The notes beneath the pieces were generated by a model. That model had not been told where the DNA came from, searched no databases, and saw nothing but the letters and a program-made list of their open reading frames with translations. The translations under genes and the position numbers were made by a program. Positions 35,969 through 50,900 of a stretch of DNA of 64,000 bases are shown one piece after another. The stretch is from positions 1,114,836-1,178,835 of the forward strand of contig JAQSEB010000003.1 of assembly GCA_030063045.1 (NCBI GenBank), given 5' to 3'. Position 1 is the first letter of the stretch. Every line of letters starts with the position of its first letter. Origin of the DNA: Pratylenchus scribneri (taxonomy: Eukaryota; Nematoda; Chromadorea; Rhabditida; Pratylenchidae).

Positions 35969-38900
35969 CTAAAAAATTTAGGTAATTTGTTTTCAAAATT
36001 TAAAAAAATGGTTAAATAAATGGATTCTCTAAATTTCCCTTTTTGTATTTTGACCGTTTTTTGACCTAAAATGTTTTTTGGGCATTTTGCATTAAAATTT
36101 ATTTATTTTATGCTATAAAAAATGCATTTTCAAATTTTTTAAATTAGTCCAAATTTTTTAAACCAAAAACATTTTCCAAATATATATTTTTGCTTTAAAA
36201 TTTTTCGAATATTCCCCACCTCTGATTTCTGACAATTTCCTCATGAATTTGATCACAAAGCCGTGGAATCCATTTTCGTAAAGCCGAAGTGAATTTGTGA
36301 AGTGATTTTGGTGGAATTTTTGTGCCCTGTGTAATTCCAAAATCTTCGTTCAATTCAATGCAAATCTTTAAAAATGGAATATATTTTTGACGATTCTCCG
36401 AATTATCACCTGATTTTTGGTGCCAAGTTCTCTAGAAAGTGAACGAATTGAGGCAAAAAGTCGTTTGACAAGTGTTGGATCGGCGTTGATTGTTGTCAAT
36501 TCGGCAATTTTGGTGAATTGATCAAAATGGCATTGAGCCAAAATTTGTTTAAAGTCGTACAGTGTTCTCTGAAAATTCATAAAATATAAATAAAAATTAT
36601 TAATATTAATTTTTTTATTAAATAATAAGTAAAAATTTAATTTAATTAATTTTTTGGGTTTTATAAAATTATAAAAAAAAATAATTAATTAAATTTCATA
36701 TTTTATAAAATAAATAAAAAAAATCTAAAATTTAATTTTATAAATTAATAAAAATTTAAATTATTTTTTGTTGTTTTTTTATATTATATATTATAATAAA
36801 AGAGATTTTTCCCACCTCAATTGGGCCAATTGCGAATGAATCCAATTCATTTAGAATTTTATTCAACATATCCATATCCCCAAGTGAATGTTCGCAAAGA
36901 CTTTCGAGGGCAGAAATGAGCCGATTTTCGTGCAATTCTTTTGGTTCATCAGTTGTTGAAATTTGTAGCAATTTTTGTTTGTTTAAAACTGAATAGATAA
37001 AAAATTAATTATTTTAGTGTGGATAATTTTGTACATTTTTCCATGCATTCATTCACTTTTTCTGGGCCCAATTCAAGTCGAAGAGCGCAAAAAACTTGTT
37101 GAGGATATGTTTTACCCAGACGATTTAGAATTTCCAGCATTCCGCTACTCGACCGTTGTCCTACATCAGCGACGATGGAATTTAGCCTTTAAAATGGCAA
37201 ATTTATTAGAATTATTTATATTTAATTTTTATTCAAATTATAATATAAAAAAACTGTACCAAAAAATCCAATTTGCCGGTGGCACACTGTCCACGGCGTC
37301 CTTTAATTGTTCATCGATGGCGGCGGAAACTTTGTCCACTGCGGTGGAAACTTTGTCCGTTGGGGGACTCGAAGTGCCACAGGCAATTTTGATGAGCCAA
37401 AGGAGTTTGGCAATTGAGGCCCGTGCCTTTTGTGGGCCTACGGTTCGAGCATGTTCCAGTGTACAAGCAATCGCTTGCACCCCAACATTCAATGTGGTTG
37501 TGGCATTGGGTGTACTGTAAAATAAAATATAAAAATGGTAAATATTTACATAAAAATTGACTAAATTTACATAAATTATGCCGAAAAATATTATATTTTT
37601 GAGGTCATATAATTTGCCCATAACTCTAGGTATTAGGGCTCACAGGATAAGGGTAGGGTTCAGAGCAGAATGGGATTAAGAGCTTGGGGTTAGGGATTCC
37701 TAAAGAAGTCTGATTTGGCCAAGTTATATGGCCTTAAAAATATAATATTTTTCGACATGAAAGAATTTATGTAAATTCAGTCATTTTTTATTTAAATTAA
37801 TAGAGACCCAATAAAAATTTTTGAATATTGGATACGCTGTATTATTTTTAAATAAAGTTATTTTATTATTTTTAAATTAAAAATTTACTTAAAATAGGAA
37901 ATCATTAACTTTACCTGTTTACAAGGTATGAATTGATCAGAAAATCGCCCCAATGTTTCCAAATAGAGGTGCTACTGCTGGTTGCGCTTTGTCCATTTTG
38001 ATCGAGTTGTGCGGCTGTCGAGAATGCTTTGCCTGCTTCATCGCGTCTACAAAAAAAAATAAATAGAATTAAGCGATAGCTTTAAAAATGCACTGACTTT
38101 TCCAATCGACTCAGCAAAATTCCCTTGTAAACCATCAATTGGGCGATTTGATCACGTTTCAGCAATTGGAATTGGGTGCTCTCGATCATGTCCAGCGCCT
38201 CCACCAATCCATCTTGGGCTGCACGCTTTGAACCGCAACCGGGATCGCCGGACGAAAGTTTCAGCAAACATTTGATGTGCTCTACCAATTTGCTATGCGC
38301 GTCCATTGGGTGGACCATGGGAGTGAAATGCATTCTGAAAAATAAAAATAAAATGGAGTGAATTTTTTTTTATTAATTTTGAGCATATTTAAATTAATAA
38401 TAAAAGCCTAAAATTAATTTTGTAAATATAAATTTAAATTATAGTAGTTAACCTACAAATTTTTAAAAATTTACAATATATTTAAAATAAATTATAATTA
38501 GCCTAAAAATTAATAAAATAATTTTGAAAATATTTAATTAAATTAATTAGCCTACAAATTATTTTAAAAATTTAGAATATTTTTAAATTATTGTAATTAA
38601 AAATTAAAATAATTTAGAAAAATTAGCTTAAAATTTACTAAAAATTATTAAAAGAATTAAAAATTATTAGTGTAATTTATAAAAACCGAATGAATTAATA
38701 GTTTAAAATTTTAAAAATTTTATTTTAATTTTATCAAATTATTGAAGAAAAATAAGTTAATTTCATTATTTTTAATTTTCCCATATCCCTGTTCCCAAAA
38801 TGGCCTACTTATTCATCTCGCCCAATGCCGTATCAATTTGATTTGAATGCCTTAAAGTGCGCATGAATTCCAGCTGGGTTTGGGCAATGGCATGATGCGG

Positions 38901-41900
38901 AATGGACAATGCCGTCTTTTGGTCTGTACTCTCATAAAATCGTAACAGGGCACTGAAGAATTGGCAATGCCATGTGTATGGAGCCTGCCAACAGTCGAGT
39001 TGATCAACGAATGCGATGGATCGATTCCTTCTGAAAATAAATTTGTTTTAATGAGTTAAAAACATATCGTATGGCAGTGAATTATGAATTGGTAATAATT
39101 TAATTCATAATCTTTTTTTAAAATATTAAATTTTTTTATGAATTCGGTATTAGTTTTGAATTATGTTTATACCGAAAGATTCAAAAACTGGTTTTAAAAA
39201 ATTAAAAAAATGAAAGGAAAAATTGCATTATTTTTAAACTGGGTTTAAAACCATTCGTTGTTTCAAATTCTCTTATCTCAATATCCTCTTGATAATCATT
39301 TTTAGACCTAAAATTAAATTTAAATTTAGATATTTTCCAAAAAAAGATTTAAAATTTAAGTATTATCAGCAATTTTTTAATAAACATTGTTACTTACCCC
39401 CAAGATTTGATCAATTTCTTCACGTCCTGATTCAGCCCGCCACTTGCACCATTTTGGCCTCCATTTCCTCCAGCCGTTGTTGTGTTGGATGCAGTGGGAA
39501 AATTGACAGATTGTAGGTTGGAGAGGAGAACGCTGGTCGATTCTTGCACTTCCAGTGCCAAATGGGCCCGATACAGTATTTGAACATGGGAATGGGTGAC
39601 AGCCGGAGGTAAACGACGCCATTCTCGGCAAAGTGCTCGATTTACCTCATACAATGATTTATCCGTGAAATCCTTGCTCAGCCGATGTTCTTGTTGGTCA
39701 AAATTGGCAATCTATTTTGGATATAAAATAATTTTTGAATAAAATTTAAATGAATATTAATTCAATTTTAAAGAACTTACTTAAATTTGTAATTAAAAAA
39801 TTATTATAAATTGAATAAAGAATTATAAAAATTTAATGTTTAGATTTAAATAATATTCAATTTTTTAAGTAAAATTAATAAAAAAAAAAATTACGAAAAA
39901 ACTTACATTTGTCATCAATTTGAGTAGAGTGGATTGGATTTGAGTGCGTGGATTTGCGGCCGCATCAACTTGCACCAAACAATCCTTCAGCAATCGCCAT
40001 TCATTCAAATGCCATAGGGCATCAACCAATTGAGGGGCGTCGGCCACATCTTCTGAGCCGGCGAATTTTTCAACTGCGCGCCAATCATTCAATTGCTTGC
40101 AGGAACTAATTATGGAGAAATTAATAGATTTTTAAAATTGAAATTGATAAAAATTAACATTTTTAGAAAGTCCAAAAAACTATAGTAAATATTATTTTTT
40201 GAATTTAAAATTAATTGAAAAAGGTAATTTGTTAATAAAAAGTATTTATAAATTCCCATCACGTAAACTCACTTGAGCCAACATTGCTCAATTTCATGCC
40301 ATTCTTTTTGTATTGGAAGTGTTGTGAAATTTTGTTGCTGTTGTTGAATTTCCGTTGCCGATAATCCTTTGCCAGTGAGCTTCTCATTCAAATGGGCAAT
40401 CAGCTTCTCGGCTGTTTCCCGTGCCCGTAAAAAGTCGCCTTGTTGATAGAGGGTAAAACATTTGACTGTTTTATCGAAGAAGGCGCGTCGCTTCCAAATA
40501 TGCGTGAATTGGTCCAATTCGTTGAGTTGTCGATAGAGTTGAGCCAAAGAATCCAAAACTTCCTAAAAATTAAATAAAAAAATATTATTATTTAGCATTA
40601 ATTTATTAAAAATATTTTTATCCTAATTTATTTAAAAATAATATTATTCTAATTAAATTTTTATGGAAAATTTAATTTCTAATTGCATGAAAACCCACCA
40701 CTTTCTCTTCTGGCCAATTGATTGGATTGATCAGCGATTGATCACCGTTCAATTTTATTCCCGTTGCCATTTGCTCTAACAAAAGCATGGCCAAATGCCA
40801 ACAACGATGGTTTGAGCCAATGTAGGACAAAACAAACGGGTCGAGTGGAATTTGCGGAGTGCAACGAATGAATGCTTCCAAAAAAGAGGCAACAACTGAA
40901 TATTGTTGCGGCGATTGCATTTCCCTTTGTTGTTGTTGCTGTTGTAGCAATGTGGCCGATGTCAAAAATGGTGTGATCTGCGGAGTGATTTGGTTGCGTT
41001 CTTCCTCATCGAACCCCAACCAAAGTGAGGAAAATAGCTGAAAATGTGGAAATTTTGTTAATTAAAAGGGAAATAAAATGGTAAAATTTTTAAAATGGAA
41101 ATATTTAATTTACCGATAAAAATAACTTTGAATTTATTGGAAACTTTTCTTGTGGAAAAATGATTTTTCCGATTTTCGAGGCCATAAAACGTGGCCCTAA
41201 ATAAATTGTTGGATTTAAGATTATGTCTATGGTTGGGTTTAGATTAGGGCTAGGCTTTCGGGGAATAGAAATCTTAAAGAATTCTAATTTGGCCAATTCA
41301 TATGGCCTCAAAAAGGGATAATTTTTCAATACGAAATTTTTTCGCTATTTTTCACCATTTTTCGCGAAATTAAATAACTATCCGTAAAATAGGTATAGGT
41401 ATTATAGATTTTTGGAATGTAAAGGGAATTTGGATAAGTTTTCGGAAAAGCGGCAAATGGAAAAAGAGGGGCAAATTATCTTTCCGGGAAATTAATCATT
41501 TGAATATAAAAGCAATATAATCAAATTCCCACCTCAACGAAAACACGATTGCAAAGAGCCGGGTCCGAATACAAAATTCCCATCAAATTTGTGACAATTT
41601 TGCGAAATTTGGCCTCCTTTGCAAAAGAAATTAAGCTGAAAATTGATTGGAAAATATATAAAAATCGAATTGTAAAAATTCCTTACGTATTTTGAATTTC
41701 GGCAACATTCTTCTCCAGCGTGGTCTTTTTAGAGGCGGTCTCCTCCACAGGGCCACCAATTTCACTGAATGAAATGCGCATCATTGACTGTTCTCGACTG
41801 TTGGGTCGCAACAGCGATTGTTGGCTCCCCGATTGAGTGGATGGCAAATTCATCAATTGCGACGGTTGTTGTTCCGGTTGCGATGATGGGCCTTCTTCCC

Positions 41901-44900
41901 CTTCGCCTCCTCCTCCATCTTCGTCCATTTGTTCGTCCATTAAATTTTCATTCGGTGCTTTTATTGCCTCATCTTCTTCCGTTGCTATTGGACGTTCTTC
42001 TTCTCCAGTTTCCATTCTTTCCGGGGCCAATTCTAATTCTTCGCCTCCTTCTTCCATTCTTTCACCTTCTTCGGTTTCCATTTTCATCTCATTTTCGGCC
42101 TCTTCTTGTTGGCCATTTCCTCCATCCACAATTTTTGGCGCAAGGAATTCAATTAGATTGGCAAATTTTGCACAATTCACCAGCCGAATTCGCTGCTCCA
42201 AATTGGCAGAAAGCAGCAACAAATGCACAACATGAGTCAGCCAGAATGATGCGCCCAAAGGTTCCCAATTCTCTTTGGACATGATGTGGATAATTCGGGC
42301 GCAAATCGGCTTGGGGAATTGTTTCTCGAAGACGACAAAATATCTAAAAAAAATTTTGGTAATGATTAGACGGGATTTATAGATATTAGGTTTTGATTTT
42401 TTGTTATTCATAAGATTTGAAAAAGTATATAATAATGTCATAATGTCATTTTTTAATTTTTTTTTTTCTTTACCTATCCTATTTTGGTATGTTCGATGGA
42501 AAATTTCATTGTAAAAATACAATAAAAAGATAAAAAAAATTTTGAGGTTCATGAAAAGGCAATAATTTTATAATTTTTTAATCTAAAAGTTCATACCTAT
42601 AGTAATGATTGAATTGTTTTGGGTAATGAAATTTTTTACACTAATTCTACTTAATTGTTTTAATTTTTAATAAGTATATAAATTGCCATTTTAATTTAAT
42701 TTTTTTTAATAATTTTATATAAAAAAAATTGTTTGCTGAATTCTTTAATTCACACCCACCTATTCCGAATTTCTCGATCACTTGTACAGAGGCCCCAATA
42801 GAAGGCGAGTTGCAATCTTCCCAAATTGATGGCCAACAGCTCTTGATGCTCGTAAAGTGTTATAATTGCAAGGAGAAATTGGCGTCGCAATTCGACATTC
42901 GCCATCAGCCGTTGATCCAATGCTTGGAAAAATTTGATGAGCACATGGCCACCTTGGCTTTGAATTGGCATTGGCATGGCTGAGGATGGAACATCCATTG
43001 AGTCGAGATCATCGCCGCCCATTGATGATTGTTTTAGAATTTCCGCTTGGGCAATTTCCGATTTGACAATTTCCAATGAAATCTTTAAAATAACGGATTT
43101 TATAGGAGGATGATTAATTGGCAAATTTAATAAAATTTTTAATTATTAATAAATTTAATTCTAAATTATAATTACTCGATATTTTTGTTGATTTGACAAA
43201 AAAATTAATTAAATATTAAGTTGTTATATTTTCAAATATTAATAAATTTAATTAAAATTAAATTTTTACGTTATTGATTCCGTTAAAATTTTCATGAATT
43301 TTATTATATTAATCACAGACACACCCACCTTAACAATGTACTCCAAAATTTTGTCCCCAGCATTCTTTTCAATCAATGGCAATAACACAAATTGGATCAC
43401 ATTCTTCTGTGCCTCCACATTGAAATGTTTTGTCCTCGTGTAGAGTACTTCCAGGCAAATGGCCAGCAAATCGCCATTCAACTTTTGTGCCTGATCAATT
43501 GTGCTGGCCCCATGCGAAGGCATAAACACGTATTCACGGACCAGGCGTTGGAGCAGTTTGATGAATGGGTTGAGGCAAACAGTGTCCAAATAGGCCGGAT
43601 GAGCTGTGTGCATCAGACGGAAGAGGTTGATGATGTTCATTGGAGGCGAGGAGGTCAATGTGCTGGCATAGTTGTTCATGGCGTCATGAATGCAACGGGT
43701 AATGTGCTGGAAATAGAAAATTTTTGTGTGAATTAAATTATCAAATATCTACATTATGTAAATTATTAAATTTGCATAAATTTTATATGTGAAAAAAATT
43801 TTTAAGGCCATAAAACTTGGTTAAATGAGACAGACTTCTTTAAGATCGATATTCTGAGAGTCCAAGATATATTCTAAATCTAAACATATTTCCCTTAAGC
43901 GATGACACTTTGTTATGGCTTAAAGATCAGAAAAAAGTATTTTTATCTATTCGAAAAGCATACTACAATACAAATTCAAAGTTTTTCTATAAAAAATTAA
44001 ATATTTATTAATTACTATATTACTGAATATTTTTTCTTATTAAAAGCTAAACTATTTTCTATTTTGGAGGAAAGATTGAAATGAAATTGATTTCTGAAAA
44101 AAATGCACAAATTAAATGCGAAATAATTTTGAAAAAAAAATCTATTTGAAATATCTTTTAAAATTTGTCATTTCTTTTTTAATTCAGATTTAAAAAGAAT
44201 TATTCAACAATAATTAAACTTACTAGATTAAGCTGCTCAAATTCGTCAAGTCCAGTTGCAGATGATTTGCTTTTGTCCAATAATTTGACCAAAATTGGGT
44301 AAGTGGCGCGCAGAATTTGTTGTGAATTATTGTAGTTCATGCAGCATATCAAAGCACGTTGCAATGGGATGAACAGTTCAAGCAATATTTGTGGGGCCAA
44401 ATAATTAATCAGATTGGAGAGCACCTCCAATGTCATGTTCACCATTTGGAGTTGATGATTGATTGCGACCTGAAAAATTGAGTTAATTCTTAATTTTATC
44501 TAATTTGTTGTTTTTTTTATGAATTTTGCTGATTTTAAAGTCACGATTCAGAGAAATTGAAATGTTTCTGAATTTTAATTCCGAAAAAAGGGCTCTGAGC
44601 AATTTTGGATTCAAATTTTTCATTTGATGTTTTCCCAATTTGAGATGAAATTAAATAATCATATTTTTTAGCATCTAAATCTAAACAATCAGATAGAATT
44701 ATTTACTGATTAATTTTCTCTCAAATTTTTGAGAAAAGGCATTTTAAAAATTTAAAAAAAAAAAGTTCTGCTTAGTTGAAAATATATATATATTTTCGAA
44801 AAAAAAATATTTAATCATATTGGGCACATTTTGAGATTAAATTAAATAAATTTTTCTCTATCTATTAAATTTAAGGAAATAGTTTTGTGATCTGAAATAG

Positions 44901-47900
44901 CTTAAAATATTTTGAGATAAACATTTTAATTTTGAAAAAAAATAATATTGAAGCAAAATTTTTGCCTTTAATCTTTTCCTTATTTGAGATGAAATTAAAT
45001 AAGGCTATATAAAAACATTTTTAAAAATGTCTGAATTTTGATCACAAAATTTTAATTTTATATCCAATTTATCTGATTTTGGAAAAACATTAAATTACCC
45101 ATAAATATAAATTAACTTGCCTCATTTCCGGTACTGAATTGCTCTGGATTGGGTAATTGAAGTTGTTTCTCAAGCAAATGTGTGCGAATGGTTGCCACGC
45201 CACCAAAAATGTTCGGTTTCAATGCATTCCGTAACAGCATAACTGCCCGTTTATTGATTTGTTCCATTGCGGTTGCCCCACTACTCGAAACAGCTCCAAT
45301 TTGATCGGTTGAGGTGGCAATTCGGAATAGGAACAGGATGATGTTATCAATGAATGCTTTGTCCATTTGTTTGTGTAAATCTGCAGCCGCCGGTTGCATC
45401 TGCACATCCGGCACAATAACCGAAGTGGAAGAAGAGGGGGCAGCAGTGGATAAAGAAGGCGTTGATTGGGCCTAAAAATAATATATAATGAGAAAATAAT
45501 TATAATGTTTTAAGGGTTTGTCCTAGTATCTAAATTCACAAACTATATATATACCATAGAATAGAGTTGGTCAAAAAGCATCGAATAAAATATAAAATTT
45601 GTTATGTTTTGATGAAAATTAAACGGTTTAAACCGATTCTGGTTTTTTTTAAAATTAATTTAGAATTGGTTTAACGTTTAGTCACATGATTCCAAAAGGA
45701 TTTAGTCCCATGATTCCAAAAGGATCTAGTCCCATGATTCTAAAAGAATTTAGTCCGGGCAAATTGGAGTGATAATATTTTTTTATTATTCTTTTGATTA
45801 GCCTATGAAAAAAATTAGTATCAAATGATGATTTTTGAGAATCTATCGATTGGTTAAATAATGGTTTTAAGACAAACCTCTGAATCGTTAGAATTTTTGG
45901 GTAATATTTCAGTATTTTTGGTAAATTTTTCCCTTTAATGTTCTCTCACCGCTTCAGTGGATTCTCCATTGCCTCCAGCTGTACCAATGGCTCCAGAAGT
46001 TGCTTCCATGGTTTGAATTGCGGTTTGCCTCTCTTGTTCCCATTTGATCATCACTTCGCAAACATCCAACAACAATCGTTTTGTCTCATAGCCACCTTGC
46101 ATTTGAAGCAGTCTTTGCATTGAGCCCAGGATGAGATGGACAATTTGATGGCGAATATGGTAGAAGACGGTGTGATGGCGCACAATGATTTGACTGAATG
46201 AAAAAAATAATACAATCTAATTTGGTGAAATCTCGAAAAGGAGATTATAACTTCAAAATAATTATAATGGTTTAAGTAAGGGTTTGTCCTACATTCACAA
46301 ACACACAAACACTATATATCATAGGATAGTGCTCATCTAGACGTATCGAATGTTATATAATTTGTCATGATTTGGTAAAAATCAAAGGGTATTAACCGGT
46401 TTGGTAAAAATCAAAGGGTATTAACCTATTTTAATTTTTATCCGGAATTAAGTTAGAATTTGTTAAATATCTAGGCCGAATCATTATAATCTTAGCTATT
46501 GAAGGTTGTAGGTCTATGGAACTTATAATATAAACCATTATTATCTATTCAACTTTTCAATGTTTTTCGAAAAATTTGCCAAAAACATGAAAATTGGAGG
46601 GATTAAAATAATCCTCTAATTATAAGGTGAAAAATTAAAAAACTCACAGGCAATGATTGATCTGCGGACAATTTCGGCATTCCTCAACCAAAGCCTTCTT
46701 GAAATAAATTAGCAGTTGGGAATGCCCTTCGGCCATTCGCCTTGGCACTGCCGGTATTAAAATGTCCAATGATTTGCGTATCATCTCACGATTGTCTTGA
46801 TGATGTGCATACATCAAACTGCTCAACACTTGCAAAATGATGGTTCGATTGATGGTGAATTGGTCAATGATGTTGGCAATGAGGAAATGGCCTGCATACT
46901 TTTCGGTCATATCGCCAGTGAAACTTTTAGATAAACAAGGCCAACCGAACAGCATAAATGGACGCAAATTGCCTTGTTCTTGTGGCCTTGAATAACAAAA
47001 AAAATTATATTTATCAAAAAAGTAAGTTAAAATTTTTCAATGCCTTAAAAACTAAAAAAATAATTTTCTTAAGGGTTTAATAAATAAATAAACAAAATAT
47101 TAAAAAATTCTAATACCTTAATTTTAAAAATAATTAATAAAAAAAAATATAATTTCTAATGCCTAAAATAGATAGTAAAAAATTAATAAATTAAAAAAAA
47201 GGTACTTATCGGTTATCTGTGACCAGATTTTTTACACCACCAGAATTACCTTATGTAACCCCCAAAAATTGAAAATCTTAGAATCACCTAAAATCATGTT
47301 TTTTCATCGTTTTACAATCAATTATGAATATTAAAGTAAGAATCTCGAAAAATTTTTTCAAAATCTGGTCACAGATAACCGATAAGTACCAAAAAAAATA
47401 TATAAAATTTCGAATACCCTATAAAAATTATAATAATTTTAATTAATTAATGTAATAAAAACTAATTTCTTGTATAAATAAACCCACTTTTTTGTTGTGT
47501 CATAAATATGCATTGGACATTTTTGGACGAGTAGGGCGCTAAACAGGTACATCACGATGGTAAGTGTATGTGACATCATGGTCTTATCATTTGTCAATCG
47601 TTGGATCACGTTATTGCAAAAAACGGCCACAATATTTTGCTCATCCAATTTTTGTTGCAAGGATTCATCCATTGTTGCCGTTGATTGTGCCTCTGGCAAT
47701 TGTTGTTGTACGGCTATAGCCTCTTCGCCCATCACAACCAAATCGGTATCGTAAATTTCGAAGGCATAGGCGAAAATTGGTGCCACAATATATTGCATGA
47801 AGCGTACCAAATGGAGAGAATGCCCATTTGCTGGATTTTCGCGCAACAATTTGATTACTTTGAAGAAGCAAAGACGTCGCCAATGGAGGGGAAGTTTCTG

Positions 47901-50900
47901 AAAATGGAATGTTGTGGAATTAGAATTAGCAATAAATTCTCGGAAAAATTAATAAATTAAGGTATATTTTATCATTTGGATTTATTGTTAAATTCGATAG
48001 CAATTAAAAAAAGTTGTTTTAATCGTCATCTAAATGATATTTATTCTCATTTCACTCATTTGAATTAAGTTTAAGATCGGTGGGCGGAGTACTAAAAAAA
48101 GATACCCATATTGGAATTGGAACTGGAATAGGAGCTCGGATGGGGAATAATGCACTATCATTCAACATTCATGGAACTATATTCGGAAAGATCGGAACTG
48201 GAATAGGAGCTCGGATGGAATAATGCACTATCATTCATGGAACTATATTCTAGTAGTTAATTTTTAATTTAATTTTTATTATTCTAATATTCATCCCCTT
48301 ATAAAATCTCCCCTGTGAGTAAAACATACAGGAATGATTTCATCATCGATGAATTTGCGTAGGAATATAATGTCTGAAGCATATTCGTGGACGAAGGCAA
48401 ATGTAAGTTCATATAGTAGATCAACACATTCATTGGCTGCATCTTCCGTATCTTCTTTTTGTTTCTCCACAAAATTGAGTAGTAAGAAGCGCAATCGAAC
48501 CAGTAAAATTTTTGCACAAAAGGCAGGTGTATCAAATTTGCATTCGTCCAAAATTGGTGTTTGTTCCTTTTGCTTTGCAGCAGGAGGGAAGGATGCCGAT
48601 TCACCGGCGGATGTAGTGTCCATGGCAGTATCCGTTGGTTGTTTCGATTCCAAGTTTTCATTTATTTCTTCTCCCATTTTTTCTGGTGCCGTATTTCTAA
48701 CGGAATGCCTTTGTTTAAATGAATTTGATGCCCAAAGTGCGCGAATTGATGATAAGATGGGCAGCAAATTTTCTTCCATATCGGTTGAGTATTCTTTGTC
48801 AAGCAGTGTGGATAAGAATTTGAGCAAATTTAATTCGAATGTTGAGTCGGGTTTTGTATCAGTTGATTTCTGTTGGAGAAAAAGGATTAATGAAAGTCAG
48901 ATTTATATTTTTTCGGAAAACTTAATAATAATTTTTACAGAAAATTTTATTAGAAATTTTTTAAGTAAACTTAATTAAAATCTTTGGAAAAACTTAATTA
49001 AAATTTTCGGAAAATTTAAAATGAAATCTTTTCGGAAAACTTCAATTTAATTAGGTCCTAAATTGAGAATAGTATTTAATTTGTTGAAACACTAAAATTA
49101 TGAAAAGGAGAATTGTAGCAGAAAATCAACAAAAAAAAATAAAAATTGTTTGGACAAAATTAAAGGTATTAATTATTAAAACGGTTTAAATAGATTTTCT
49201 TTTTGATTCAAAATTAAAATTATAATTAGTTAAACCCAGCAGTTGAAATATTATCAAAAGAGATTTTTATGGTAACGTATTCTTAAAGAGTAGTATAAGG
49301 TTCATGGATGGATCTAGTCTAGGATCTAGGTATCTAACGAAAAATTAAATATCTTTCATTTAATAATAATTTTCAATAAAATTACATATCTAAATTTAGA
49401 TAGAATAAATAAATTCCCACCTTCATCACCAATTCATCGTCAACAATTTTCAATAAAGATACATTCTGCAATAATGCCCTCCTCAAATGACTTGTTTCCT
49501 CGCCATCAGTCTCGATAAGTGAATGTACAAAGTGTTTTGAATTCTCTTGACAAAATGATCGTTTGCTTAAAATAATTTCGGCAACAATTGAAGGGCAATG
49601 GAGAAGAAATGGTGTAATGGAATTTTGCCATTGAATTTTCATCTATAAATTGTAATTTATTTAGGAAAATACAAATTATTTACGTACTTTTGATGGAAAT
49701 TCATGAATTGTTTGGGTGAAAAATTGGAAAAATTCTTGCACCAATTTTTCGTCTTTGTAATGTTTAGATTGATGGAAGAGTTGAACCGCATTGACTACGC
49801 ATTCAACATCATCGCTATTGAGTGAGGCTGGGGAAGTTTGCATAATCAATGAGAGGTCATCCTGTGGAAAAGATGTAATTTTTAAAATGCCGAAAACTTT
49901 TCATTTTAAATTATCTTTTTGAGGCCATATAAAATAAATTGTCCATAACAAAGTAATTGCCTCTACGATCATTAAGGCTCAATTTATATTAGGATTAAGC
50001 TTTAGTAGGATAGGAATGATTTGGCCAAGATTAATTGGCTCAAAAAATACAGATTTTTGGCACTAAATTTCCGTTAAATTCAATCTTTTATTGGTAAAAT
50101 TAATAATCTCGTCCCACTGAAAACTATTCAAATTAAAAATAAGAAATTAAAAGTGAACGAAATTCAATTTAATTCTTAATTCTTTCATTCATACTGAGGG
50201 ATAAACCACACCTTCAAACGTTTGACCACATCTTCGGAAATTTCACGGGACAAATGCTTGATCAGGAATGTAAGTTTTTTGAAGAATGTATCCGAAATGA
50301 ATGTTTTCTTGTCACGAAAATGGCTGACCAATGGAGCGAATTTGTTATTAAAGTGGTAGCGAAGTTTAAAATTGTCGGGAAATTTTTGCAGAATCTGATG
50401 AATAAATTCTTGATTAATAATTCAATTGAAAAAAAAAGAAAAATTCACCTCTGTGATGCCTGAATCCACAATTGATTTTATTGGGGCGATGTCTTCTGTC
50501 AATTCAGTGTTGCAATTTTCCAAAGAGAAATCAACAAAATGTTGAAAAATTTGTTGCAAAATTTTTCCTATAAAACAAAATTAATTAAGCGAACATTTAT
50601 TTAAGTCTACCTTCTTTATTTTGAGCATAAATATTGAAATAAAGGTTGACTAATGCCTCTGAAAAATTTTAAAACTTATTTTTTTGTTTTGTCAAAAGAA
50701 AACTGACCGGTTGATGTTTTGCGTATTGTTTTCAATTTCTCCTCAACTTCCATTGAATTACCATTTTTTCCAAAATCCATTCCGTTTGTACTGCCAATTT
50801 GTTGAATTCTTAATAATTCCCTAAGTTCATCATCATTTGTTTGTTGACAAATTTTCAATAAATTTTGAGCAAATTTTGCATTGATTTCTTCGGGTATATT

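Larger units (their letters stand above)
36220..41635 (-). other. trr-1: TRRAP exons 34-46: FAT-domain region
   Basis: Exons: 41533-41635, 40699-41037, 40273-40562, 39907-40105, 39398-39711, 38809-39030, 38098-38334, 37915-38046, 37260-37514, 37035-37186, 36816-36988, 36410-36568, 36220-36365. FAT-type helical repeats are visible: exon 36 VLDSLAQLYRQLNELDQFTH, exon 38 REWRRLPPAVTHSHVQIL, exon 41 KHWGDFLINSYL and exon 42 ASIAKLLWLIKIA. Exon 35 has a six-glutamine run. Exon 43 was extended to a GTACAA donor because the nearer GTGAAT donor does not match the phase of exon 44. Confidence 0.86.
41687..48869 (-). other. trr-1: TRRAP exons 25-33: distal HEAT region with acidic insert
   Basis: Exons: 48330-48869, 47488-47897, 46648-46986, 45950-46193, 45121-45471, 44224-44469, 43329-43706, 42760-43082, 41687-42343. 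Exon 27 contains GWPCLSKSF and ILIPAVPRRMAEGHSQLL, both family hallmarks. Exon 29 ends at GAG|GCAAGT, a GC donor forced by the phase of exon 30. Exon 33 holds ENWEPLGASFWLTHVVHLLL and then a strongly acidic Glu/Gly/Met tract including ELELAPERMETGEEE, in the position of a shorter acidic ELAP segment in the human protein. Confidence 0.87.

Noticed and set aside
41105..41329. 74-residue minus-strand frame between TRRAP exons 34 and 35
   Set aside because: Lies inside an intronic inverted-repeat element and does not match TRRAP; the phases of exons 34 and 35 join without it.
41769..42284. 171- and 132-residue plus-strand frames opposite TRRAP exon 33
   Set aside because: Antisense shadows of the acidic low-complexity exon; leucine- and serine-rich composition is the complement of its Glu codons.
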